A stretch of 16,342 nucleotides of DNA from Bacteroidota bacterium (GCA_023409675.1 JAEYRC010000085.1:1-16342); one strand, 5' to 3'; shown: positions 6,395-14,639, counted from the stretch's first letter. A program made the numbers and translations. The notes: generated by a model from the letters alone, not told the origin.

Positions 6395-6982
6395 TCAGCT
6401 TATCCGATCCATGCGGGCTTCGATCTGGGCACTCAGGGCATTGAATATGTCCTGAATAGTTCCTTCACCCCGGATATGCGTGACCTTATCAGATTTCTTA
6501 TAGTGATCGGCTACCGGTTCGGTTTTAGTACGGTATTCCACAATGCGGTTGCGGATAATGGATTCATCCACATCATCGCTGCGGCCGGAGGTTTTCCCCC
6601 TGTTCAGCACCCGCTGAACCAGTTCTTCTTCACTCACATCGAGGGCAAGAACAATATCAATGGCAGCATTATTTTCCGATAATAAGGTATCAAGCGCCTC
6701 TGCCTGGGCAACGGTACGGGGAAAGCCATCAAATAAAAATCCTTTAGCGCTGGTATTGTGTTCCAGCGCGGAACGGATCATCCCGATCACCACTTCATCC
6801 GGAACGAGCTGCCCCTGATCCATATACCGGCGGGCTTCCATGCCCAGCGCGGTTTTCGCCGCGATCTCTTCACGCAGCAGATTGCCGGTAGCCAGGTGTT
6901 TCAACCCGAATTTTTCAATAAGCATTTCCGCCTGAGTACCTTTTCCACTGCCCGGAGGACCGAATAGAATTAAATTAAACAT
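6395..6982 (-). CDS. adk: Adenylate kinase
   Basis: 195 residues from ATG 6980-6982; the frame's upstream TTG adds only two residues. It interconverts ATP + AMP and 2 ADP in the cytoplasm. Visible motifs: P-loop GPPGSGKGTQ (8-17), AMP-site LATGNLLREEI (30-40), GFLFDGFPRTVAQAE (81-95), the short LID with GRSDDVDESIIRNRI (133-147) and YRTKTEPVADHY (150-161). The LID has no zinc-finger cysteines, so this is the short form common in Bacteroidota. It converges with the lipoprotein gene (21 bases between stops) and diverges from msrB. Unlike in many bacteria it is not next to secY or ribosomal protein genes; in Bacteroidota adk is often close to obgE, which lies about 9 kb away here. Confidence 0.96.
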   Translation of the reverse strand: MFNLILFGPPGSGKGTQAEMLIEKFGLKHLATGNLLREEIAAKTALGMEARRYMDQGQLVPDEVVIGMIRSALEHNTSAKGFLFDGFPRTVAQAEALDTLLSENNAAIDIVLALDVSEEELVQRVLNRGKTSGRSDDVDESIIRNRIVEYRTKTEPVADHYKKSDKVTHIRGEGTIQDIFNALSAQIEARMDRIS

Positions 6983-7145
6983 CTTCAAAACCGTATTTGA
7001 TCAAATGAGTAAAGGGGTAAATATAATCCAACCGTTTTGAAAATCCTTTAACAGGAATCAGGAATTCCGGGATTTTCTTCAAAAACGGATGAAAATTTTA
7101 ATAAAACTTCTTTAAAGTGCTGGCGCTACAGCGCTGAAACCTGTG

Positions 7146-7171
7146 CGGGAGCATCCCGTTTCGTACCTTTA
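7146..7171 (+). promoter_or_regulatory. Hairpin and -7-like box before msrB
   Basis: CGGGA-GCA-TCCCG (7146-7158) forms a small perfect dyad. It is followed by TACCTTTA (7164-7171), one mismatch from TAnnTTTG, 18 bases before the msrB ATG. The region 6983-7189 also carries the perfect palindrome ATTTGATCAAAT (6995-7006) just upstream of adk. All are candidates only. Confidence 0.35.
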
Positions 7172-7189
7172 AGCATAAATAAGCCGGAT

Positions 7190-7762
7190 ATGAAAATTTT
7201 GCTGAAATACGTGCTGTCGGCCTTTCTGCTCCTGGTATTCCAGCAATGCAGTTATACGCAGCCTGCACGCGAAACGTCTAAAACTGAAAAAAAACGGGAT
7301 ATGCAAACAAATAACCCGGTGTATTCACGCACCGATACCAGTTCTGTACAATTATCAGAGGAAGAATGGAAAAAAATACTGCCCGCGCAGGTGTATGCCA
7401 TCGCCCGGCAGAAAGGAACGGAACGCCCTTTTACAAGCCCTATTGAACATTCAAAGGAAGTGGGCACCTACTATTGTGCCGCCTGCGGGAATGCGTTGTT
7501 TCTGAGCGACACCAAATTTGAAAGTGGCTGCGGCTGGCCAAGTTTTTATCAGCCGGTATCGAAGGCCAGTATTATATATGAGCCGGATCATTCTCATGGC
7601 ATGACGCGCACAGAAGTGCAGTGCGGCCGCTGTAAATCACACCTCGGGCATGTGTTTGATGATGGTCCGCCGCCAACAGGGCTGCGCTATTGTATCAATG
7701 GGGTAGTACTGGATTTTGAAAAGGCAAAGGAAGCGGAGAAAAAGTATAGCGATAAATCCTGA
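7190..7762 (+). CDS. msrB: Exported peptide-methionine (R)-S-oxide reductase MsrB
   Basis: 190 residues. The N-terminus MKILLKYVLSAFLLLVFQQC looks like a lipoprotein signal with Cys20, although Gln at -1 is unusual. The MsrB domain covers about 55-180: CAAC (96-99) and CGRC (145-148) are the structural zinc pairs, SGCGWPSFYQP (112-122) lines the active site and carries a possible resolving Cys114, HLGHVFDDGP (151-160) holds the catalytic histidines, and RYCING (166-171) contains the catalytic Cys168. The enzyme reduces R-methionine sulfoxide in oxidised proteins; the signal sequence places this copy in the cell envelope. It stands alone, with its own likely promoter, 36 bases before rlmD. Confidence 0.93.
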   Translation: MKILLKYVLSAFLLLVFQQCSYTQPARETSKTEKKRDMQTNNPVYSRTDTSSVQLSEEEWKKILPAQVYAIARQKGTERPFTSPIEHSKEVGTYYCAACGNALFLSDTKFESGCGWPSFYQPVSKASIIYEPDHSHGMTRTEVQCGRCKSHLGHVFDDGPPPTGLRYCINGVVLDFEKAKEAEKKYSDKS

Positions 7763-7785
7763 TAACGGCTTTGGGTAGTGAAACC

Positions 7786-7793
7786 TATCTTTG
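7786..7793 (+). promoter_or_regulatory. -7 box before rlmD
   Basis: TATCTTTG fits TAnnTTTG exactly. It lies five bases before the GTG at 7798 and 28 before the ATG at 7822. If used, the transcript would start close to the GTG, so the start codon choice for rlmD depends on it. Confidence 0.45.
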
Positions 7794-7797
7794 CCGG

Positions 7798-9231
7798 GTG
7801 AGCAGAAAAAACAAACACAAGATGCTGGAACAGGTGCGGGTAGAAGACTATGCCGCAGAGGGTAAGTCGATCGCGAAGCTCGATGGTAAGGTTATTTTTA
7901 TCGCAGATGCCGTGCCGGGGGATCTTGTAGATGTGCGGCTGGGAAAGAATAAAAAGGACTGGGCGGAAGGGAGAGCGATCCGGCATCACCAGTACTCCGA
8001 AGACCGGACGGCGCCTTTTTGTATGCATTTTGGCGTATGCGGCGGATGTCAGTGGCAGATGCTGCCTTATGAAAAACAACTGCAGTATAAGGAAAAACAG
8101 GTCGTGGAAACCCTGCAGCGGATCGGTAAAATAACCCTTCAGGGCCTTGAGCCCATAATGGGCGCTCCGCAGCAGCGCTATTACCGCAATAAGATGGAAT
8201 ATACCTTCGGATCGAGACGGTTTCTGCAGCCCGAAGAACTGGCAGACCCCGCCATTTTATCCGAACAACCCGTTGCCGGCTTTCATGCCCGGGGAATATT
8301 TGATAAGATCGTCGATATTCAGCAATGCCACCTTCAGGAAGAGCCCACCAACGCGCTTCGGCTGGCTGCACGGAATTACGCGCTGGAACAGGGTTTCAGT
8401 TTTTACGATATCCGCAAGCATGAAGGCTTTATGCGGAATATGCAGCTCCGCATCTGCCGTACGGGAGAAGTTATGGTGAATATGGTTTTTGGTTCAGATG
8501 ATGAGGCCGCCCGTAGCGGACTGTTGCAACATCTTCTCGACCGCTTTCCGCAGATCACCACCCTGCTGTACACGATCAACCGGAAATGGAACGACAGTTT
8601 GCATGATCAGGAGCCGGTAGTGGTTCATGGGAAGGGCTATGTTATTGAAACCCTGGAAGATTTCCGTTTCAAGATCGGTCCCAAATCCTTTTTTCAAACC
8701 AATACCGCCCAGGCGGAACAGCTTTACCGCAGGGTGCGGGAGTTTGCCGGGCTTAGCGGGAATGAAATTGTATATGATCTATATTGCGGAACCGGAAGCA
8801 TCGGAATTTTCTGCAGCCGGCAGGCCCGTAAGATCATTGGTGTGGAAATGATCGCCGAAGCGATTGAAGATGCCCGGGAAAATGCCCTGCTTAACCAGAT
8901 CGGCCATGCTGAATTTTTTGCCGGTGATGTGGCTACGGTATGTACCGATGAATTTTTTCAGTCGCATGGCAATCCGGATGTGATCATAACCGATCCGCCA
9001 AGGGCCGGCATGCACGAGACCCTGGTCAGCCAGATCCTGGCGATGGAAGCCCCCGTGGTGGTATATGTAAGCTGTAATCCGGCTACGCAGGCCCGGGACC
9101 TGAACCTGCTTTCTGAAAAATACCAGGTAGAGCGGGTGCTGCCCGTGGATATGTTTCCACATACCCTGCATATTGAAACGATAGTAAAACTCAGGCTGAA
9201 CCGTCAGGCAGGCATCAGCAACAGTCAATAA
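7798..9231 (+). CDS. rlmD: 23S rRNA (uracil-5-)-methyltransferase RlmD/RumA family
   Basis: 477 residues from GTG 7798, chosen because the N-terminal SRKNKHKMLEQVRVEDYAAEG resembles family members that begin with a basic RKxK stretch; ATG 7822 is the alternative. It methylates a uracil of 23S rRNA (position 1939 in E. coli) at C5 using SAM. Order of domains: TRAM (about 2-58, EDYAAEGKSIAKLDG), iron-sulfur ligands Cys75, Cys81, Cys84 (CMHFGVCGGCQWQ) and Cys177 (QQCHLQE), KSFFQTNTAQAE, the SAM site VYDLYCGTGSIGIF (about 325-338), TDPPRAGMH and the nucleophile Cys426 in VYVSCNPATQARDL. Bacteroidota often carry one enzyme of this group, which may modify more than one site. The next gene follows 10 bases later. 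Confidence 0.92.
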   Translation: MSRKNKHKMLEQVRVEDYAAEGKSIAKLDGKVIFIADAVPGDLVDVRLGKNKKDWAEGRAIRHHQYSEDRTAPFCMHFGVCGGCQWQMLPYEKQLQYKEKQVVETLQRIGKITLQGLEPIMGAPQQRYYRNKMEYTFGSRRFLQPEELADPAILSEQPVAGFHARGIFDKIVDIQQCHLQEEPTNALRLAARNYALEQGFSFYDIRKHEGFMRNMQLRICRTGEVMVNMVFGSDDEAARSGLLQHLLDRFPQITTLLYTINRKWNDSLHDQEPVVVHGKGYVIETLEDFRFKIGPKSFFQTNTAQAEQLYRRVREFAGLSGNEIVYDLYCGTGSIGIFCSRQARKIIGVEMIAEAIEDARENALLNQIGHAEFFAGDVATVCTDEFFQSHGNPDVIITDPPRAGMHETLVSQILAMEAPVVVYVSCNPATQARDLNLLSEKYQVERVLPVDMFPHTLHIETIVKLRLNRQAGISNSQ

Positions 9232-9241
9232 GAACAAGAAT

Positions 9242-9946
9242 ATGGCAAATATAAGAATGCGCAATTTCCAGACGATTCCGCCGGTAATTAAGAACCTGCT
9301 GATCATTAACACCCTGGTATTTTTTGCACAGACCACCTTTCAGCACAATGCCTACTTCAGCATAAGTAACCTGTTTGCACTGCATGATGTGCATTCAGTG
9401 TTTTTCAGGCCACATCAGCTCGTAACCCATATGTTTATGCATGGCGATTTCATGCACCTGCTCTTTAATATGTTTATCCTGTGGATGTTTGGGGCGATGC
9501 TGGAAAATGTGTGGGGGTCGAAACGGTTCCTGATCTTTTATATGGCCTGCGGACTGGGAGCGGCCTTTCTGCATCTTGGTGTTTTGTACCTCGAAATGGA
9601 GCCGGTAATGGCTGAGTTTTACCGGGCACCGGCTGCTGTTCAGGAAGAACTCCTGTATGCCGAACGTTTTCGGGTAAATATCCCCACCGTCGGTGCCTCC
9701 GGCGCGATTTATGGTTGCCTGGCAGCATTTGCCTTTCTCTTTCCCAACAGTGTTCTATACCTCTATTTCCTGTTTCCGGTTAAGGCCAAATGGTTTGTCC
9801 TTTTTCTTGCTGCGATGGAATTGTGGCTGGGACTGAAAAATTCTGCCGGCGATAATGTGGCGCACTGGGCACACCTGGGCGGCGCAGCAGTAGGCTTTAT
9901 TCTTGTATGGTATTGGAATAAAACGAACCGAAGAAATTTTTATTAA
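9242..9946 (+). CDS. Rhomboid intramembrane serine protease (first of pair)
   Basis: 234 residues, six predicted hydrophobic segments. It cleaves membrane proteins within the bilayer. The catalytic dyad is present: Ser153 in VGASGAIYG and His211 in AHLGGAAVG. Also visible are HMFMHGDFMHLLFNMFILWMFG (63-84), the conserved second helix with His and Asn that stabilise the oxyanion, and the GAMLENVWGS loop. Between helices there is an insertion EPVMAEFYRAPAAVQEELLYAE (about 120-141) longer than in GlpG. It begins 10 bases after the rlmD stop and is followed 59 bases later by a second rhomboid. In Bacteroidota the tandem rhomboid-rhomboid-EEP order is a recurring arrangement, often beside mutL; here rlmD stands upstream instead. 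Confidence 0.93.
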   Translation: MANIRMRNFQTIPPVIKNLLIINTLVFFAQTTFQHNAYFSISNLFALHDVHSVFFRPHQLVTHMFMHGDFMHLLFNMFILWMFGAMLENVWGSKRFLIFYMACGLGAAFLHLGVLYLEMEPVMAEFYRAPAAVQEELLYAERFRVNIPTVGASGAIYGCLAAFAFLFPNSVLYLYFLFPVKAKWFVLFLAAMELWLGLKNSAGDNVAHWAHLGGAAVGFILVWYWNKTNRRNFY

Positions 9947-9983
9947 TTATTGGGTTTCACCACCGGGGCTGCGCCTGATGTTG

Positions 9984-9991
9984 TAAATTTA
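9984..9991 (+). promoter_or_regulatory. Weak -7-like box before the second rhomboid
   Basis: TAAATTTA is one mismatch from TAnnTTTG and lies 14 bases before the GTG at 10006. The 59-base gap between the two rhomboid genes leaves room for it. AAAAAGG at 9992-9999 could serve as a ribosome-binding region for the GTG. Confidence 0.25.
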
Positions 9992-10005
9992 TAAAAAGGT
10001 ATCGC

Positions 10006-10929
10006 GTGTTAAGAGAAGACAGGTATAGAAAAAGAATGATGCTGGGGCAGGATGGAAATTCCCTGGTAACCTTGCTGGCGATCCTGGCTATTGTATTTTG
10101 CATATTCAAATTCATTTCTATAGTTTACGACCTGGTGCTCCAAAGCGGAGCATCGTACCGGCCAGAAGTGTTCAACTGGTTTGCTTTGCCCGCTGACCCC
10201 GCTAAGCTGCTTTTCCGTCCCTGGACCCTGCTGACCTACATGTTTATGCACGACGGAGTTTTTCATCTTCTGGGAAACCTCCTGTGGCTATGGGCATTCG
10301 GATTCATTCTTCAGGACCTTGCCGGTAATGGAAAACTCATTCCGGTATTTTTATACGGAGGCCTGGCCGGGGGACTGATCTTTCTGCTGAGCTTTAATGT
10401 AATCCCCGCATTGGTACCCCGTGCTGATTTTGCAACACTGGAAGGCGCTTCAGCAGGTGTAATGGCCATTGCTATTGCAGCGACCACCATAGCGCCGCGC
10501 TACCGCCTTTTTCCGATGATTAACGGCGGCATTCCACTATGGGTACTAACCGTAATTTTCGTTATCATTGACTTTGCCAGCATCCAGGGGCAGAACGGTG
10601 GCGGGCATCTGGCGCATCTCGCCGGCGCAGCCACAGGGTTTTTCTTTGTTCGCCTCATGCAAAAGGGATATGATGGCAGTGAGCCGGTGAATAAATTTTT
10701 CCGGTGGTCGGCTAACCTGTTCAAACCTGAAGAAAACAGTTGGAAAAAAACGGCCCGCAAAGAATACTATTACAATACCAAAGGCAGAGAGCCGTATAAA
10801 AAATCACCCATTATTACGCAAAAACGTATTGATGATATCCTCGATAAAATAAATCAAAAAGGATACAGATCCCTTTCAGAAGAGGAAAAAGATATTCTGA
10901 AGCGGGCTGCGCAAAATGAAGATTTGTAA
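10006..10929 (+). CDS. Rhomboid intramembrane serine protease (second of pair)
   Basis: 307 residues from GTG 10006; the ATG at 10036 (MMLGQDGNS) is a real alternative and would remove a basic N-terminal tail. The rhomboid core has six hydrophobic segments, TYMFMHDGVFHLLGNLLWLWAFG (78-100), catalytic Ser149 in EGASAGVMAI and His204 in AHLAGAATG. The motif is GASA instead of the commoner GASG, which is tolerated in this branch. After the last helix comes a cytoplasmic tail of about 85 residues ending in RIDDILDKINQKGYRSLSEE and EKDILKRAA, a small conserved helical domain that many Bacteroidota rhomboids carry at their C-terminus. The EEP gene starts nine bases after its stop, so they are probably cotranscribed. 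Confidence 0.92.
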   Translation: MLREDRYRKRMMLGQDGNSLVTLLAILAIVFCIFKFISIVYDLVLQSGASYRPEVFNWFALPADPAKLLFRPWTLLTYMFMHDGVFHLLGNLLWLWAFGFILQDLAGNGKLIPVFLYGGLAGGLIFLLSFNVIPALVPRADFATLEGASAGVMAIAIAATTIAPRYRLFPMINGGIPLWVLTVIFVIIDFASIQGQNGGGHLAHLAGAATGFFFVRLMQKGYDGSEPVNKFFRWSANLFKPEENSWKKTARKEYYYNTKGREPYKKSPIITQKRIDDILDKINQKGYRSLSEEEKDILKRAAQNEDL

Positions 10930-10938
10930 TTTTATGTC

Positions 10939-12093
10939 ATGGCCCGTTTGATCCGGACCGTTATAAAGCGGTTCTTCATTATTGCGAATTGCATAGTGGT
11001 CGTCTTTTTCGGAATGGCCTGCCTTAATGCTTTTCTGCATCCCGCAAAATGGTGGTTTATTGCTTTTACCGGCCTTGCTTTTCCATTCCTGCTGGTATTG
11101 GTATTCGGCTTCTTTATCTTCTGGCTGGTCTTCCGCTCCAAATGGGCTCTTCTTCCGCTGCTGACTATGGTGGCAGGTTACAGCAATATCCGCGCCTTGC
11201 TGGGTTTTAATTATGGAAGTACTTTTCCTGAAAAAAAAACCTCGCCTGCACATATCCGGGTTATGTCCTGGAATGTACATGCCTATACGGGTCAGGTAAA
11301 GAAATCCGATTCGGCTAACCATGAACGAAATGATATTTTAAAATTCATCCGTCAGAAAGAGCCCGATATAATTTGTATGCAGGAGTTTATTGAGATCAGG
11401 CATAAAACGTTCTTCAGCAATGTGCAGGATATTCAGGCCCTGGGCTATCCCTATCACTATCGGGTAACCGATTACGAACGCCGCAAGGATAACTTTCAAC
11501 TTGGTGTGGTGATCTTTTCAAAATATCCCATCATCGACAGTATTCATTTCCGCTACCCTGGTCCACAGAAATACCGGGCCTCAGAAAGTTTGATCGGCGC
11601 GGATATAAAAATCAACAACGATACCATCCGCGTGTACAATACCCATTTGCAATCGGTCTTATTCGGTGATGACGAGTTCAGGAAGCTGGAAATAATTAAA
11701 AATGTAGAAGATTCTCTTGTCGATGCCTCGAGGTCTATTGTACGAAAACTCAAGCTGGGTTATTCGTACCGGGGCGATCAGGTCGACATTGTGCGGCGTG
11801 AACTGGATGCCAGTGCATATCCTGAAATTATCTGCGGCGATTTTAATGATATTCCCAATTCCTATACCTATTTCAGGGTAAAGGGCGACCGGCAGGATGC
11901 TTTCCAGGAAAAGGGGGCTGGTATTGGCAGAACCTTCTCCAGTATTTCTCCAACCCTGCGGATCGATTACATCATGGCCGATAAACAGTTTGAAGTGACC
12001 GGCTACAAGAGCTATGTGTTGTCCTACTCCGATCATTACCCCGTACTTACAGACCTTCGGTTGCGGCGGCAGGAAGTTAATGATGAGCAATAG
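10939..12093 (+). CDS. Membrane-anchored endonuclease/exonuclease/phosphatase protein
   Basis: 384 residues. Residues about 10-90 make three hydrophobic segments (FFIIANCIVVVFFGMACL; FIAFTGLAFPFLLVLVFGFF; LLPLLTMVAGYSNI). The EEP domain follows from about 105: SWNVH (110-114), CMQEF with Glu149, YNTHLQS with His236, ICGDFND with Asp301 and Asn303, RIDYIMAD with Asp343, and SDHYPVLTDL with His366. All metal-binding and catalytic positions of the DNase I-like fold are present. Substrates of this fold include DNA, phosphoinositides and sphingolipids; which one applies cannot be told from sequence. The membrane anchor, with the domain probably facing the periplasm, favours a lipid or extracellular nucleic acid. 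It closes the rlmD-rhomboid-rhomboid run. Confidence 0.88.
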   Translation: MARLIRTVIKRFFIIANCIVVVFFGMACLNAFLHPAKWWFIAFTGLAFPFLLVLVFGFFIFWLVFRSKWALLPLLTMVAGYSNIRALLGFNYGSTFPEKKTSPAHIRVMSWNVHAYTGQVKKSDSANHERNDILKFIRQKEPDIICMQEFIEIRHKTFFSNVQDIQALGYPYHYRVTDYERRKDNFQLGVVIFSKYPIIDSIHFRYPGPQKYRASESLIGADIKINNDTIRVYNTHLQSVLFGDDEFRKLEIIKNVEDSLVDASRSIVRKLKLGYSYRGDQVDIVRRELDASAYPEIICGDFNDIPNSYTYFRVKGDRQDAFQEKGAGIGRTFSSISPTLRIDYIMADKQFEVTGYKSYVLSYSDHYPVLTDLRLRRQEVNDEQ

Positions 12094-12101
12094 TATGCAC
12101 C

Positions 12102-12144
12102 TTCAACCCTGCCTTCTGTTTCGCATACAGCTCCTGTGGTTGAA
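12102..12144 (+). other. Nested stem-loop after the EEP gene
   Basis: TTCAACC (12102-12108) pairs with GGTTGAA (12138-12144), and inside it CTGT (12116-12119) pairs with ACAG (12127-12130). It sits 8 bases past the EEP stop. No T-run follows, so it is not a classical intrinsic terminator, but it may protect or end the transcript. Confidence 0.35.
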
Positions 12145-12185
12145 ATCTCCTTTCTGAATTAACGAAATTGCTGAAAAGCTTTGCC

Positions 12186-12193
12186 TATTTTTG
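12186..12193 (+). promoter_or_regulatory. -7 box before cysS
   Basis: TATTTTTG fits TAnnTTTG exactly, 36 bases before the cysS ATG. A TTG at 12168-12170 is a possible -33 element with 15 bases between. Best promoter candidate in the window. Confidence 0.5.
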
Positions 12194-12229
12194 AGCTCCT
12201 AAACCCGGCGCTGCGGGAAAATATTTAAT

Positions 12230-13720
12230 ATGAGTTCCTTAAAGATCTATAATTCACTGAGCCGACAAAAAGAAGCGTTTGAGTCCATAACACCGGGGCA
12301 TGTGGGGATGTATGTGTGTGGTCCTACAGTAAGTGGCGAAAGTCATCTTGGTCATGCCCGGCCATTCATCACCTTTGATATCGTGTACCGCTACCTGATG
12401 CACCTGGGCTATAAGGTGCGTTATGTCCGCAACATCACGGATGCAGGACATTTTGAGGAAGAAGGCAGGGAGGCGCAGGATAAGATCGCGCAGAAAGCCA
12501 TTCTGGAGAAGCTTGAGCCCATGGAACTGGTACAGAAATATACCAATATGTTTCACTGGGCCATGCTGCAGTTCAACAACCTGGAACCAACCATTGAGCC
12601 GACGGCCACGGGGCATATCGTTGAACAGATCAGCATGATCAAAACGATCTTAAAAGAAGGGTACGCGTATACAGTAAATGGCTCGGTGTATTTTGATGTA
12701 AAAAAATATGCTGAACATTACCCGTATGGAAAATTAAGCGGCAGGGTAATGGATGATCTGCTGGAAACCACCAGGCTGCTGGAAGGACAGGATGAAAAGC
12801 GAAATCGCCAGGATTTCGCGTTATGGAAAGCCGCCCCGCCGCAACATCTTATGCGCTGGGAAAGCCCATGGGGCGAGGGATTCCCGGGCTGGCACATTGA
12901 GTGTTCTGCAATGGCAACCAAATACCTGGGCCCGCAGTTCGATATTCATGGAGGAGGAATGGATCTGCAATTCCCTCACCATGAAAGTGAGATCGCGCAA
13001 AGCACGATCTGCAATAAGCAGCACCCTGTCCGCTACTGGATCCATAATAACATGATCACAGTGAATGGTAAGAAGATGGGAAAAAGCTACAATAACCAGA
13101 TCCGGCTAACGGAAATGTTTTCCGGTGAGCATCCCCTGCTGGAGAAGGGGTATAGCCCAATGACCATCCGGTTTTTTATTCTGCAGACGCATTACCGCAG
13201 TACCCTTGACTTCGGCAATGAAGCGCTGCAGGCAGCAGAAAAGGGATTGAAAAGAATTTGGGAGGCCTTTGAAAGTATAGAGAAAACGGAGCTGCAGGAA
13301 CACCGTGCTGCCAATGTGGAACTGGATGTAAAAGTCAGGACGCTGTTAGGAGAACTGGATGAATTCATGAACGATGATTTCAATACCGCTAAGGTGCTGG
13401 CAAATTTATTTGAGATCGTTCCCGTTATCAATTCGCTGAAAGACGGTCATCTGCAAGCGGATGCCTTAAGCAGCAACACCATCGGGCTCATTAAAAAATA
13501 TTTTCGGTTATACCTGGTCGATATCCTTGGATTACAGGCTGATCAGCAGTTTGCCGATTCCCGGCTCAGGGGCGTGATCGAACTGCTGATCGATTTAAGA
13601 AAGCAGGCCAGGAAGAATAAGGACTACATCACGTCTGATACGATCCGCGATAAGCTCATCTCCATGGGTATTCAACTGAAGGATGAGCGGGATGGTAATA
13701 TGAGCTATCAGTTTATTTAA
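12230..13720 (+). CDS. cysS: Cysteine--tRNA ligase
   Basis: 496 residues, close to the usual length. It charges tRNA-Cys with cysteine in the cytoplasm. Motifs: MYVCGPTVSG (27-36), the HIGH-type signature HLGH (39-42), WHIECSAMATKYLG (221-234), FDIHGGGMDLQFPHHESEIA (237-256) and the second signature KMGKS (282-286), where the usual Ser is Gly. The zinc ligands expected from E. coli CysRS are all there: Cys30, Cys225, His250 and Glu254. The C-terminal anticodon-binding helices include FNDD-like MNDDFNTAKVLANLF and RKQARKNKDY. It has its own likely promoter and heads a three-gene run, with the glycosylase gene starting three bases after its stop. Confidence 0.97.
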   Translation: MSSLKIYNSLSRQKEAFESITPGHVGMYVCGPTVSGESHLGHARPFITFDIVYRYLMHLGYKVRYVRNITDAGHFEEEGREAQDKIAQKAILEKLEPMELVQKYTNMFHWAMLQFNNLEPTIEPTATGHIVEQISMIKTILKEGYAYTVNGSVYFDVKKYAEHYPYGKLSGRVMDDLLETTRLLEGQDEKRNRQDFALWKAAPPQHLMRWESPWGEGFPGWHIECSAMATKYLGPQFDIHGGGMDLQFPHHESEIAQSTICNKQHPVRYWIHNNMITVNGKKMGKSYNNQIRLTEMFSGEHPLLEKGYSPMTIRFFILQTHYRSTLDFGNEALQAAEKGLKRIWEAFESIEKTELQEHRAANVELDVKVRTLLGELDEFMNDDFNTAKVLANLFEIVPVINSLKDGHLQADALSSNTIGLIKKYFRLYLVDILGLQADQQFADSRLRGVIELLIDLRKQARKNKDYITSDTIRDKLISMGIQLKDERDGNMSYQFI

Positions 13721-13723
13721 GGG

Positions 13724-14335
13724 ATGGAATATATCAAACATCTTTCCAAAGATAGGATCTTCCGCAGGGTGCTCGCTGTACAGGAGCCTGTAACGTTAAC
13801 GCGTAAGCGAAATGTTTTCCTAAGCTTGTGCAGTTCCATCATGAGTCAGCAGTTATCAACCCGGGTAGCCGCCGTTATCAATAACCGGTTCTTATCCTTA
13901 TACCCCGGTAAAAAGCCTTCTCCGGAGGATATTTTAAATACGGATACTGAAACGCTCCGGTCAATCGGTTTATCGAATGCCAAAGCAGCCTATGTACAAC
14001 ATGTCGCCCGCTTTGCGCTGGAACAGGGGCTCGACAATCGCACCCTGAATAAACTGGAGAATGAAGAGCTGATCGCCTATCTTACGCAGATAAAAGGAGT
14101 AGGCCGGTGGACGGTAGAGATGCTGATGATGTTTACCCTGGCCCGGGAAGATGTATTTGCAGTGGGTGACCTCGGTATTCAAATCGCTATGAGTGAATTG
14201 TATGGCATCGACCGTGGCGATAAAAAAAAGCTGCAACAGGAGATGCTGGGGTTATCGGAGCGATGGTCGCCTTACCGAACCTACGCCTGCTTACACCTGT
14301 GGCGCTGGAAAGATGCGAAACCGATCATTAATTAA
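13724..14335 (+). CDS. AlkA-like DNA-3-methyladenine glycosylase (HhH-GPD)
   Basis: 203 residues. It should remove alkylated bases from DNA as the first step of base excision repair. The domain pattern is that of the HhH-GPD superfamily: SSIMSQQLSTRVAAVI (37-52), a loop PSPEDILNTDTETLRSIGLS, the helix-hairpin-helix TQIKGVGRWTVEMLMMF (121-137) and the catalytic Asp149 in DVFAVGDLGIQIA. It ends with RWSPYRTYACLHLWRW, typical for the AlkA branch. It lacks the N-terminal extra domain of E. coli AlkA, so it is the short form. There are no Fe-S cysteines, which argues against MutY/Nth. It is coupled to cysS (3-base gap) and overlaps the next gene by one base (TAATG). Confidence 0.92.
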   Translation: MEYIKHLSKDRIFRRVLAVQEPVTLTRKRNVFLSLCSSIMSQQLSTRVAAVINNRFLSLYPGKKPSPEDILNTDTETLRSIGLSNAKAAYVQHVARFALEQGLDNRTLNKLENEELIAYLTQIKGVGRWTVEMLMMFTLAREDVFAVGDLGIQIAMSELYGIDRGDKKKLQQEMLGLSERWSPYRTYACLHLWRWKDAKPIIN

Positions 14336-14547
14336 TGACTTTAAGAACAGGTATGCAAACCAAGGCTAAAAAACGGCGCATGTGGCTCTACTTCTTCCTT
14401 ACCGGGATATTCATGTTTATCTATCTGCAGCATGACAGTCCGGTACGAATAGGCTTTATCTACGAATTCGCGTTAATGCTTGCCGGCGCCTGTCTGGCCT
14501 TCGCCATCAATCTGCTGATCTCCATCAATCGCAGAAATCAACCCTGA
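14335..14547 (+). CDS. Small membrane protein of unknown function
   Basis: 70 residues. The ATG shares one base with the glycosylase TAA (TAATG), so translation is probably coupled; ATG 14353 is a second candidate start. After a basic stretch (KAKKRRMW) come two hydrophobic segments: YFFLTGIFMFIYL (about 19-31) and IGFIYEFALMLAGACLAFAINLLISI (about 39-64), then RRNQP. The basic ends and the two spans fit a hairpin in the inner membrane with both ends in the cytoplasm. No family recognised. It is last in the cysS run and is followed by a terminator. Confidence 0.7.
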   Translation: MTLRTGMQTKAKKRRMWLYFFLTGIFMFIYLQHDSPVRIGFIYEFALMLAGACLAFAINLLISINRRNQP

Positions 14548-14561
14548 TAAACAGTTTGTTT

Positions 14562-14584
14562 TGAGGCTCTCCGCCTCAGTTTTG
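14562..14584 (+). terminator. Intrinsic terminator after the cysS run
   Basis: TGAGGC-TCTCC-GCCTCA forms a 6-bp GC-rich stem with a 5-base loop, followed by GTTTT. A second stem GGGCGG/CCGCCC (14585-14590 with 14604-14609) follows at once. The two together make a strong stop after the small membrane protein gene. Confidence 0.65.
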
Positions 14585-14639
14585 GGGCGGTATTATTTGC
14601 CTGCCGCCCATTTGCTGGCATAAAAATTTAGGTTTTAAT

